From: Streptomyces sp. CB02058
Lineage (GTDB): Bacteria > Actinomycetota > Actinomycetes > Streptomycetales > Streptomycetaceae
Direction: 5' to 3'
Assembly: GCF_001905505.1 (NCBI RefSeq)
Contig: NZ_LIPG01000008.1
Coordinates: forward strand, 310,001 to 374,000
DNA length: 64,000 nt
In this document: piece after piece, positions 41,289 through 49,144 of the stretch
How the letters are laid out: the number at the start of each line of letters is the position of its first letter
Numbering within the stretch: the stretch's first letter is position 1
The notes under the pieces: model-generated
Seen by the model: the letters and a program-made list of their open reading frames with translations, nothing else
Told to the model about the DNA's origin: nothing
The model's database searches: none
Program-made: the position numbers and the translations under genes

Positions 41289-42707
41289 TCAGTGCTCCGC
41301 AGACACCCACTGCGCCGTGTCCGCGCGGTAGTAGTACTCCGGCCGCGCCGCGATGCTGCTCGTGCGGAACGGCTTGCCCTGGTCGTCGATGCGCAGCATC
41401 CCGCTCCTGCCCCCGCTGGTCCACTCCAGCTCCAGGTACCAGGTCACGTCGTGGCCCTCCACATGCGCGTCCAGGTGGAACACCTCGACATCCGTGGAGC
41501 TCACCCGGTACGGGAAGTCCTTCGCGGGGACGACCACCCCGGCGTCCTCCCCCGCGACCGGCTTCGAACGCGGACGGCTGTCGTCCAGGTCGATCTCGAA
41601 CGTCTGGGGGGTGATGCCCCCGCCGCAGCCGTTTCCCATGGAGTACGCGTTCCAGGGGAGCGCCGCCTCGCGCCCCAGCACCCGCACGTGCAGGGCGTTC
41701 AGCACGACCGCCTCGCCCGACCTCCCCTGGAGCGTGAGTTCGAGCTTCATGTCACCGCCGTCCACGCCCCCGAGAGCCCGCGCCCAGCTGCGGGAGTCCT
41801 GGGACGGGGGGTTCGGCGGCACGTCGTCGGGCTCCTGGTCGAGGAGGTAGTACTGCCCGCACGGCGACTCCCAGTTGTACGAGCTGATCGTGGCGTGCAC
41901 GGGCACGCCGCTCCCCGTGGTGGCCCCGGAGCTCACCGAGGGGGTCGCGGACGGACTGCGCCCGGCCGATGCGGTGGCGTCCTCGCTGGGCTTCGCCGAT
42001 GTGCCGACCCCCTTGCCCGGCTTCGCGCTGCCGCTGACCCGACCGCTGGGTACGACCTGCGCGACGCTGGGCTCAGCCCGCGTACGCCCGTCGTCGGACG
42101 GCCCGTCACCCGCGAGGCTCCGGACGGCAAGGGCGGCGGGCACGGTGAGCGCCACGACGGCGACCGCGGTGAGCAGGACACGCGTCCTCCTCGTCGGCCG
42201 CCGGCGGCCGGGCACGCGGTCGCCGGGATGGGGCGCCTCTGGCGTCACGTCCTGCGCGAAGGACTCCGCTTCGGGCCCCGATCCGACCTCTGCTTCAGGC
42301 TTCGTCCGGGGCTCCGGTTCGTCCTCCGCTTCAGGCCGATCAACTGATTCCGCTTCTGCCGCTGCCACCGGTTCGGCCACTGCATCGGGACGTGCCTCGG
42401 CCACCGGCGCGGTCTCCGCCCCGGGAGGGGCCGCAGCCGCCTCGGGCCGTCGCGTCCCCCGCCGCTTGGCCTCGTCGGCCAGGATCCACTTCCGGTGCAG
42501 CGCCACCAGTTCCTCGGACGAGGCCCGGCACACCCGCGCGAAGCGCTCGACGGGTGCGTACTCATGAGGGACCGCGTCACCGTTGCAGTACCGGTGGACG
42601 GTCGACGTGCTCATGTGGAGCTTCTGCGCGAGCGTCCCGTAACTGAGCCCGGACCGCTCCTTCAACCCCCTGAGCAGCTCCGCGAAGTCCTGGATCTCTG
42701 TGCCCAC
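41289..42707 (-). CDS. Membrane-anchored XRE-type HTH protein
   Basis: A 472-residue protein with a cytoplasmic HTH_31-type domain (residues 5-70; SGLSYGTLAQKLHMSTSTVHRYCNGDAVP), an acidic Ala/Glu/Pro linker, one transmembrane helix (VLLTAVAVVALTVPAALAV near residue 182), a Ser/Gly/Lys linker and an extracytoplasmic beta-rich domain to the C-terminus. This resembles one-component transmembrane regulators of streptomycetes that may sense envelope state. GTG 42707 is preceded by a GGGGA. No obvious target operon is adjacent. Confidence 0.87.
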   Translation of the reverse strand: MGTEIQDFAELLRGLKERSGLSYGTLAQKLHMSTSTVHRYCNGDAVPHEYAPVERFARVCRASSEELVALHRKWILADEAKRRGTRRPEAAAAPPGAETAPVAEARPDAVAEPVAAAEAESVDRPEAEDEPEPRTKPEAEVGSGPEAESFAQDVTPEAPHPGDRVPGRRRPTRRTRVLLTAVAVVALTVPAALAVRSLAGDGPSDDGRTRAEPSVAQVVPSGRVSGSAKPGKGVGTSAKPSEDATASAGRSPSATPSVSSGATTGSGVPVHATISSYNWESPCGQYYLLDQEPDDVPPNPPSQDSRSWARALGGVDGGDMKLELTLQGRSGEAVVLNALHVRVLGREAALPWNAYSMGNGCGGGITPQTFEIDLDDSRPRSKPVAGEDAGVVVPAKDFPYRVSSTDVEVFHLDAHVEGHDVTWYLELEWTSGGRSGMLRIDDQGKPFRTSSIAARPEYYYRADTAQWVSAEH

Positions 42708-42911
42708 CCCGACCGTTCCCCTTCCGTTCCTTCCCGGAAAGGCGTTCCAGGGAGGTGATGTTCCCGCAGGTCAAAGGGCATACGAACGTTCCAGCGTCCC
42801 GCATGCCCCGGCAGCCGTTGCGACCGGAATCCGGGGCTGGAAAGGATGTGGACACACCGCGGCGTTCCCCGCGACTCGCACATCCCACCCTCACCCGTCC
42901 CGGGAGCCTCG

Positions 42912-43001
42912 TTGCGTACTCGACCTGAAATCAGCCTGACCGACGCGGTCGCCACGGGAGTGCTGATCGCCTGCATCGCGGTCGTCATCGCACTCCTGTA
43001 A
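42912..43001 (+). CDS. Candidate 29-residue membrane peptide
   Basis: A short reading frame TTG 42912 to TAA 43001. It encodes a basic start (MRTRPEIS), a polar patch and a single hydrophobic helix (VLIACIAVVIALL) to the end. A GGGAG lies six bases upstream of the TTG. Small single-helix peptides of this shape often modulate membrane complexes. The alternative is chance; conservation of the frame would settle it. Confidence 0.45.
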   Translation: MRTRPEISLTDAVATGVLIACIAVVIALL

Positions 43002-43102
43002 CGCCTCTGATCATGCGTCACCGCTCAGTACACCCGCCCGCACCTCAGGGCGCCAAGTCGGCGCCCCGGGCACTCATCACCTTCGAACGGGGAGAACCAC
43101 CC

Positions 43103-43843
43103 ATGCGTAACCTTCGCTTCCGCCGCGCCGCCCGCACCTCCGTCCTCGGCGTCGCCGCACTGGTCGCGGCCCTGTCCCTCACCGCCTGCCAGAGCGACAG
43201 CCCGGAGCCGTACGACGCCCTGGACACCGCTTCCCAGCAGCCGGCCGACGGCAACTCCGAGGCCCCGGCGGCGAACACGGACAAGAAGCCGGCCGAGGAC
43301 TCGGACTCCACCGGTTCTGATTCCGGTTCCGGCACCGAGAAGGATTCCGGTTCCTCCGGCGCGAAGCCCGCCGCGAAGCCGGCGGAGCAGGCCGCCGACA
43401 GCGGCAGCACCGGCGGCGCCCTGCCCACCTGCACCGGCGCGAACACCAAGCTCACGATGACGAGCGTCAAGCGCCCCATCAACCACATGCTGCTCACGAT
43501 GACCAACACCGGCTCGAAGGCCTGCAACGCCTACTACTACCCCTTCCTCCGGTTCGGCGAGGCGCAGTCCGTCCCGCAGACCGTCGAGGACAGCAAGCCG
43601 CAGGCCGTCGTCACCCTCACCCCCGGTCAGTCCGCCTACACGGGCGTCATGACCTCGTCCGCCGACGGCAGCGGCACGGGCGGCTACTCCACCAGGGACC
43701 TCTCCGTCAGCTTCCAGGGAGCGAAGGAGGGCGGCTCCACGGGCAGCGCGGTGAACGTCCCGCTCGGCAAGGAGGTCTACGTCGACAGCAGCCTGGCCGT
43801 CACCTACTGGCAGACCGACATGAATGACGCCCTCATGTACTGA
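43103..43843 (+). CDS. DUF4232-domain lipoprotein
   Basis: A 246-residue lipoprotein: signal with lipobox LTAC, a Ser/Asp/Lys/Ala-rich linker (about residues 30-105) and a C-terminal DUF4232 domain with LPTCTGANTKLTM, MTNTGSKACNAYYYPFLRFG and the final AVTYWQTDMNDALMY. The two cysteines probably pair. Such proteins are abundant, secreted and uncharacterised. ATG 43103 has GGGGAG about eight bases upstream. Confidence 0.87.
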   Translation: MRNLRFRRAARTSVLGVAALVAALSLTACQSDSPEPYDALDTASQQPADGNSEAPAANTDKKPAEDSDSTGSDSGSGTEKDSGSSGAKPAAKPAEQAADSGSTGGALPTCTGANTKLTMTSVKRPINHMLLTMTNTGSKACNAYYYPFLRFGEAQSVPQTVEDSKPQAVVTLTPGQSAYTGVMTSSADGSGTGGYSTRDLSVSFQGAKEGGSTGSAVNVPLGKEVYVDSSLAVTYWQTDMNDALMY

Positions 43844-43910
43844 CCGGGAGGGTGACGCCGTCCCGTTCACCGGACGACGGTCACTCCGCGCACATACCCT
43901 CGGGCAATGC

Positions 43911-43943
43911 GTCGACCCGTACAGATTTCTTGTACGGGTCGAC
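43911..43943. promoter_or_regulatory. Perfect 13-bp inverted repeat before the XRE/DUF397 pair
   Basis: Arms gtcgacccgtaca and tgtacgggtcgac (43911-43923, 43931-43943) flank a seven-base AT-rich loop. It lies 68 bases after the DUF4232 gene and 39 bases before the XRE gene, so it could be a terminator of the first or an operator/leader hairpin of the second. Confidence 0.72.
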
Positions 43944-43982
43944 CATGCGTGAAGCACGCACGAGGGCGGGGAGTCCGACCGT

Positions 43983-44807
43983 ATGCACCCCAGGAAACGG
44001 CAGCGCAAGAACGCGTCCGCCATGAAGCTCGTCGGCAAGCTGGTCGGCCTGTTCCGCATCACGGCGGACCTCACCCAGGCCCAGCTCGCGGACCGCGCCT
44101 CCGTCCAGGTCGAGACGATCGCCTCCATCGAACAGGGCCGCCGCGCCCTCCTCCCCGACCTGGCCCGTCGGCTGGACCAGCTCCTGAGCACGAAGGGTGC
44201 GCTGGAGACGGCGGTGGACAACATGCCGGAGATCGATCTGATCCCGGCGTGGGCGGAGCAGTACATGGACCTGGAACGGGAGGCGCTGGCGTTGTCCTGG
44301 TTCGAGAACCAGGTACTGCCGGGGTTGCTCCAGACGGAGAGCTACGCGCGGGCGGTGTTCCGCAGCAAGGTCCCGGTGATCGGCAGGGACGAGATCGAAG
44401 CACAGGTCTTGGCTCGGACCGACCGCCAGAGCATCCTGCACCGCGCCGTGCCCCCGACCATCAGCTTCATCGTTTCTGAGGCCATCCTCCGGGACCGCCT
44501 CGGTGGTGATGAGGTACACGCGGATACACTGCGCCACCTGCGCACTTGTGCGTCTCTGCCGGGCATCACACTCCAGGTGATGCCCCTCGGCCGCCAGACT
44601 CACGCGGCGCTCGCCGGCCCGTTCATTCTGCTCGAAACACCGGACTACCAACATCTCGGCTACACGGAAACCCAGCGTGGTAGCCAACTCGTCGCTGACC
44701 CGGATGAGGTCAGCATCCTGGCGCAGAAATATGCGATGCTGCGAACGCAGGCTCTGAACATCGAGGACACGGGGTGCCTGCTGGACCGGCTGCTAGGAGA
44801 GCTATGA
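43983..44807 (+). CDS. XRE-family regulator with DUF5753 domain (Scr1-type)
   Basis: A 274-residue protein: N-terminal XRE helix-turn-helix (TQAQLADRASVQVETIASIEQGRRA, about residues 30-65) and a C-terminal DUF5753 ligand-like domain with WFENQVLPGLLQTESYARAVF and LLETPDYQHLGYTE. The family forms pairs with small DUF397 proteins in streptomycetes, several of which influence development or antibiotic production and have toxin-antitoxin-like behaviour. Its TGA overlaps the ATG of the DUF397 gene (ATGA). Confidence 0.92.
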   Translation: MHPRKRQRKNASAMKLVGKLVGLFRITADLTQAQLADRASVQVETIASIEQGRRALLPDLARRLDQLLSTKGALETAVDNMPEIDLIPAWAEQYMDLEREALALSWFENQVLPGLLQTESYARAVFRSKVPVIGRDEIEAQVLARTDRQSILHRAVPPTISFIVSEAILRDRLGGDEVHADTLRHLRTCASLPGITLQVMPLGRQTHAALAGPFILLETPDYQHLGYTETQRGSQLVADPDEVSILAQKYAMLRTQALNIEDTGCLLDRLLGEL

Positions 44808-45046
44808 GCACCGCACTTGAGTGGTTCAAGTCCAGCTACAGCAGCGACGAGGGCGGGGCCTGCCTCGAAGTCGCCTACGACTGGCACAAGTCGAGCTACA
44901 GCGGCAGCGACGGCGGCGAGTGCGTCGAGGTCGCCGCCCACCCCTCCGCCGTCCACATCCGCGATTCCAAGAACCCCGAGGGCCCCACCTTCACCGTCGC
45001 CCCCACCGCATGGTCGGCCTTCGCCGCGTACGCCGCGCGCGGCTGA
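44804..45046 (+). CDS. Tandem DUF397 protein paired with the XRE regulator
   Basis: An 80-residue acidic protein with the DUF397 core present twice: EWFKSSYSSDEGGACLEVA and DWHKSSYSGSDGGECVEVA, then VHIRDSKNPEGPTF and a C-terminal AWSAFAAYA helix. It is translationally coupled to the upstream XRE gene. Partners of this type are thought to bind their XRE protein and change its activity; direct evidence for this pair is lacking. Confidence 0.92.
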   Translation: MSTALEWFKSSYSSDEGGACLEVAYDWHKSSYSGSDGGECVEVAAHPSAVHIRDSKNPEGPTFTVAPTAWSAFAAYAARG

Positions 45047-45119
45047 CGACGTACCCGGGGTGGTGCCTGAGTACGAGCGCCCATGTGCCACCCCCGCCCG
45101 GCCGAGTTGACTCGTACGC

Positions 45120-45470
45120 ATGTCGGACGACCTTCTCAACCCCCGTGTGCCCTACGCCTGGGCAGCTCCACTGATCTCCACGCTCGTCACGCTGCCCGCG
45201 TCGGGTGTCGCCCTGCTCTTCGGCGGCTTTTCCCCCATGGCGTGCGACTCCTGCAACGGCGCGCGGGCCGCCCGCTTCACCGACTCGTTCAACGCGGCCT
45301 GGGCGGTCCTGTGCACCGGCCTCGTACTGGCCCTGGTGGTCCTGGTGGCCGCCTGGGCCGTGCCCTGGCGTCAGCAGCAGACCGGGACGCGCGTGTTCCT
45401 CGCCGTGGCGGCGCCCAGCGTCGTCGGTGTCGCCTTCGTGGCCTTCATGGCTCTCGTCGACTGGCCCTGA
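45120..45470 (+). CDS. Small polytopic membrane protein of unknown function
   Basis: A 116-residue protein with three predicted membrane helices (about 15-37, 58-80 and 90-113). Two cysteines in MACDSCNGARAARF sit on a loop between helices 1 and 2, likely outside the cell. The ATG at 45120 follows the DUF397 gene by 73 bases. No family recognised. Confidence 0.75.
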   Translation: MSDDLLNPRVPYAWAAPLISTLVTLPASGVALLFGGFSPMACDSCNGARAARFTDSFNAAWAVLCTGLVLALVVLVAAWAVPWRQQQTGTRVFLAVAAPSVVGVAFVAFMALVDWP

Positions 45471-45526
45471 CCTGACGACCGGCCACCCCGGGGTCCCTGT
45501 CAGTGGCAGAGCCTAGGGTGACCGGC

Positions 45527-46282
45527 ATGGCGAACCTCCCGAACCAGCTGTACAGGCTCCCGCTGCCGGCGGGCACCCTCGTGGACACCACGGCCGACGG
45601 ATCGTGGCACGAACCTCTGCTCTGGTACGCCGACGAGCCCGCGCGGCCGGGCGACTGGGCCCGGCTGCGGGCCGTCGGACGCCCGCTCGGCCTGCTCCCG
45701 GTGCTGATCGACACCGGCCGGCGCGACGAAGGCCCCCAGGACTGGGATCTCCGCCCGGCCGACACGTCCTACCCCGGCGACCACGACGCCGAGGAGGTCC
45801 TCATCGAGTCCTGGGAGGCGTATGCCGACGACGAGCTGGAGGAGGCCGCCGAGTGGCCGGGGCCGGCCCCGGTCCCCGCCGCGAGCACACCGGAGACCCC
45901 GGACGAACTGGCCGCGGAGATAGCCGACATGATCACCGGTACGGCCCGGCTCGCCCTCGTGCCCGCCCGGCGCAGCGCGGACATCCCGGCGGCGATCGGC
46001 TGGTCCGGCCCTCTCAACCACGAGAACGACGTGGCCAGGCTGTGCGCGGTTCTGCGCTCCTGGGAGGACCGCTTCGAGATCAGGGTCGTGGAGCTCGGCT
46101 TCGACACCCTGAAGGTGTCCGTGGGACGGCCTCCCACCACCGAGGCCGAAGCACGCGCCCTCGCCGCCGAGCACTTCGCGTTCTGCCCGGACAACATCCA
46201 GGAGGCGCCTCCGAACGGCCTGGACGTCTACGCCGAGAAGCACCTCCTGGGCCAGGAGACGTGGTCCTTCTGGTGGGACTGA
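45527..46282 (+). CDS. DUF4253-domain protein
   Basis: A 251-residue cytoplasmic acidic protein. The C-terminal 110 residues match DUF4253: LNHENDVARLCAVLRSWEDRFEIR with later AEHFAFCPDNIQE and the WSFWWD end. Function is unknown; members occur beside polymorphic toxin or immunity genes in some genomes, but no toxin is recognisable here. ATG 45527 is chosen; a GTG three codons upstream (45518) is also possible. Confidence 0.82.
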   Translation: MANLPNQLYRLPLPAGTLVDTTADGSWHEPLLWYADEPARPGDWARLRAVGRPLGLLPVLIDTGRRDEGPQDWDLRPADTSYPGDHDAEEVLIESWEAYADDELEEAAEWPGPAPVPAASTPETPDELAAEIADMITGTARLALVPARRSADIPAAIGWSGPLNHENDVARLCAVLRSWEDRFEIRVVELGFDTLKVSVGRPPTTEAEARALAAEHFAFCPDNIQEAPPNGLDVYAEKHLLGQETWSFWWD

Positions 46283-46416
46283 CCAGGGGGCTCACCTTCC
46301 GTACCCCAGGGGCGCGTCGAACCGGACGCCTCCCTGATATCCGGATGCCCGGCAGCCAGGAGAGCGGGTAGCGTCGCAGTCTTCGGCCGGCGGAAGCCAC
46401 CGGAGTCCCTGAGGTC

Positions 46417-47190
46417 GTGCTGACACCGATGAACCGCGAAACCACTTCCACTCACCTCCGGCTCCACCGGGCTCTGGACCGGTTGACCGTCACCTTCCGG
46501 GGAATGACCGCTCACCCCGACGAAGTTCAGTGCACCTGCCACTGGGGCAGCGAGGAAGAGCTCGCCCTGTTGAAGGTCCCGGAGGTGGAACTCGACCCGG
46601 ACCTCCTGCGCCGCACCTGGGACGCCCCCGACTGGGGCGATCACGGTTCCGTGCTGCGCCGCGTCCTGCCCCAGTTCGCCAAGGCTCTGACCAGCGGCGA
46701 CGTGAAACCCATGTTCGGCATGTACGAGGTCGGCACGTCGTTCGCCCGAGGCCACTGGCAGCAGTGGCCGGAGCCCCAGAGACTGGCGGTCCAGGAGTTC
46801 CTGGAAGCCTGGTGGGCCCATACCCTCGTCGACCCGGAGCCCCCGGTCCCCGCCCACGAGCTCCTCGCGCTGTGCGTCGAGGCGTCCTGCACACTCACTC
46901 CGTGGCTCGACACCTGGGAGGCGCTCGACCATCGGGTCGCCGACCGGCACCTGGCCGAAGCGGCTGCCCGCTGGGAGTACGAACTGCTGGGGGACGAGCT
47001 TCCGTGGGACGGGTGGCACACGGACGAGGACGCCCTGCGCGTCGAGCTCGCCGCCTGGCTGGTCCGACACGCTCCCGCGCGGCTCCGCGCCCAGGAAGCT
47101 CCCGAGGAACTGCTGCACCGGATACGGCTCATCGGGCTCACCGGTCCTGCCCGCTGGGAGGACCCGCACTGGCCCGACCGCGTCTACTGA
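46417..47190 (+). CDS. Hypothetical protein, possibly SWIM-zinc-like N-terminus
   Basis: A 257-residue soluble protein, Trp- and Glu-rich. Near residue 37 there is VQCTCHWGSEEEL, with a Cys-x-Cys-His that could bind a metal, but no full zinc-binding site is evident. The remainder appears helical with many aromatic residues. The GTG at 46417 or ATG at 46429 could be the start. It follows the DUF4253 gene after 134 bases. I do not recognise a family. Confidence 0.72.
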   Translation: MLTPMNRETTSTHLRLHRALDRLTVTFRGMTAHPDEVQCTCHWGSEEELALLKVPEVELDPDLLRRTWDAPDWGDHGSVLRRVLPQFAKALTSGDVKPMFGMYEVGTSFARGHWQQWPEPQRLAVQEFLEAWWAHTLVDPEPPVPAHELLALCVEASCTLTPWLDTWEALDHRVADRHLAEAAARWEYELLGDELPWDGWHTDEDALRVELAAWLVRHAPARLRAQEAPEELLHRIRLIGLTGPARWEDPHWPDRVY

Positions 47191-47209
47191 TACCGGCACC
47201 GGCACCGGC

Positions 47210-48301
47210 TCAGGGCATTTTGAGCAGGTCGCGAAGTCCGGCGACGTACGTACGGACATCTCGCTCGGCGGGCAGGCCCTCGATGGCCGGTGCCGCCTCG
47301 CATCCCGGCCGGCGGCAGGAGCGGCAGAGTCCGTCGGTGAGGGCTCCGGGGCGTCCTGGGGCACCGCACTCCGTGCACTCCATCATCGCCCGGGGCACGG
47401 GAGCGCCGGACGCGGGAGGTTCCGGGGCGGCGGGCACCCGCGGCGGGAGCTTGCCGGTGAGACGGCAGCGGACGAAGCCGACCGGCGAGTCGACCTGCGG
47501 GGGAAGCCCGGCGGCCAGGGCGTGCTTCAGGTACTCGGCGTCCACGCCACGTGCGAACCACTCGACGGCCAGCGGCTCCAGGACCGCGCAGTCGGCGGCC
47601 GAGAGCGCCAGCCGGGCGTCCACGCGCCCCAGTTGGGCCAGTGCGGCGTACGCGGGCGAGGGGCCCTCCGACGCGGGAGGAGCGGGCTTGTGTGGCGGCT
47701 GCTCCGGCGAGTGCGGGGCAGGCACCAGGGTCCGCTGTCCCGGCACAGGCGGGACGGGTGCATGCTGCGGCGCGGGCGGGACGGGTGCCTGCTGCGGCGC
47801 GAGCGGGGCGGGTGCCTCCGCACGCTCCTGCGTCCGCTGCTGCGGAACCGCAGGGGCCAACGACCTGTCGTCCACGGGCTCGACGGCCGTCGCCCGTTCC
47901 TGCTGGGTGCCGACGAGGGCCGCCCACCACTCGTTGTCCCGCGCGGTCCGGGACCAGAACGTGCGGAAGACCCAGCGCACTTGGCCCCCCTCACCCCCGA
48001 CCAGGCACCGCACGCGGCGCAGATACCCGGCGATCGAGAGGGCCTTCAGCGCCGAGGCCACGGCCTGCTGCCCGTAGAGCGGAAGTTGTTTGGCCAGCCC
48101 CTTGACGTCCATGGCGGCACCCTCGGGCAGGTGATCGATGAACCCGGCGATACTGCGCTCCCGCAACGGCAGCAGTCCGAAGTCGTCCGCGCATCGCGGC
48201 TGTTGGTCCGGGGCGGAACGCTTGCCGTAACCAGGATGGGCCATCGGGTACGGACGCGAGGAGGCAGGGGCGCGCAGGGCGGGACTAGGCTGCTCGGTAG
48301 C
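47210..48301 (-). CDS. Winged-helix protein with C-terminal zinc ribbon
   Basis: A protein of about 363 residues. An N-terminal winged helix (FIDHLPEGAAMDVKGLAKQL ... ALKALSIAGYLRRVR) is followed by an aromatic segment, a long Pro/Ala/Gln-rich linker (about 125-215), a helical region and a C-terminal CTECGAPGR ... CRSCRRPGC zinc ribbon. Similar proteins are annotated as MarR-like or HTH proteins in streptomycetes; no target is known. I chose the GTG at 48301 after GAGAAGAG; a start at 48421 would add 40 basic residues. Confidence 0.75.
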   Translation of the reverse strand, partial: ATEQPSPALRAPASSRPYPMAHPGYGKRSAPDQQPRCADDFGLLPLRERSIAGFIDHLPEGAAMDVKGLAKQLPLYGQQAVASALKALSIAGYLRRVRCLVGGEGGQVRWVFRTFWSRTARDNEWWAALVGTQQERATAVEPVDDRSLAPAVPQQRTQERAEAPAPLAPQQAPVPPAPQHAPVPPVPGQRTLVPAPHSPEQPPHKPAPPASEGPSPAYAALAQLGRVDARLALSAADCAVLEPLAVEWFARGVDAEYLKHALAAGLPPQVDSPVGFVRCRLTGKLPPRVPAAPEPPASGAPVPRAMMECTECGAPGRPGALTDGLCRSCRRPGCEAAPAIEGLPAERDVRTYVAGLRDLLKMP

Positions 48302-48700
48302 CACGGGATCGCTCTTCTCGATCTTGGGGTGAGACCCCGGCCTGGTGTTGTCAGCACCGCGTCGGGGTCGTTCGTTTCCGGCACCGTAAGCAGTCGCGAC
48401 TCTCCGCCGCAACTCGCTCACAATTAGTCATACTTGCTGCTCGTGACGGGTCCGGGAGGTCAGGGAGGTTCTCCCCACCGTCTTTTTCCCTACCGGATGT
48501 AAGAAGGCGCTCGGCTCTCGGAGCCCGCATCCCGGCCCTCGAATCCCGAAACCCGAGCTTCGAGCCCGGAGAGCCGTCAGCATCCCTCGAACGAGTGAGA
48601 CGACCGGTCCGGCGCTCGAACCCCGGCCCTCGAACCCCGGCCCTCGGATCCCGAAGCTCTGGCCCCGAGCCACGGGCCCGATGCCGGCGCCCCGCAGGCC
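48302..48700. other. Intergenic region with short imperfect repeats
   Basis: About 400 bases (280 if the longer start of the winged-helix gene is used). From about 48505 to 48665 variants of ctcgaaccccggcc recur, including two exact adjacent 14-base copies (48615-48628, 48629-48642). The stretch 48420-48500 is AT-richer and may hold a promoter for the winged-helix gene. No gene is evident. Confidence 0.6.
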
Positions 48701-49135
48701 TCACTCCGGCGCCGGCACCCTGGCGACCACGAAGCCCTCACCGTCCTGAAACTCGATCAGCACCCCCTGATCCACGAGGAAGACCCAGCACTCGGGACAG
48801 TCCAGGAGGGGGGCGGCGTACTCGCCGACCAGGGCGAGGTCCACGGCGACCGACGGCACGCACAGATTGCCCGGGAACACGATGCCCAGACCGCCCCCGC
48901 CGTACTCGCCCACCAGCCTGCACAGCTCGGCGGCGTCGAAGCCGCAGGTCCGTTCCAGGACTTCGGCCCCGCTCCAGTCCAACCGGGTCGACCCGACCGA
49001 GCCGAAGCGATTCAGGCTCAGCGCGGCGAACGCCCTGTCCTCCCGGTACGACAGCACCATCGCCGAAGGCGCGGCGGCGTACAGCAATGCCTCGACGGCC
49101 TCGCGCTGCGTCCCGTAGCTGTCGATCGCGCCCAC
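48701..49135 (-). CDS. Hypothetical protein downstream of a TPR-like gene
   Basis: A 144-residue acidic soluble protein (AELCRLVGEYGGGGLGIVFPGN; CPECWVFLVDQGVLIEF). It has no signal peptide or known motif. It starts nine bases after the stop of the upstream gene and is therefore almost certainly co-transcribed with it, so the two products may work together. Confidence 0.75.
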   Translation of the reverse strand: MGAIDSYGTQREAVEALLYAAAPSAMVLSYREDRAFAALSLNRFGSVGSTRLDWSGAEVLERTCGFDAAELCRLVGEYGGGGLGIVFPGNLCVPSVAVDLALVGEYAAPLLDCPECWVFLVDQGVLIEFQDGEGFVVARVPAPE

Positions 49136-49144
49136 ACCCGCCCC

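Noticed and set aside
45527..46282. Polymorphic toxin immunity role for the DUF4253 protein
   Set aside because: No toxin, secretion gene or immunity array is recognisable in the surrounding genes.
48530..48560. tRNA T-loop-like string near tcgaatcccg
   Set aside because: No acceptor stem or anticodon arm could be built around it; it belongs to the local repeat cluster.
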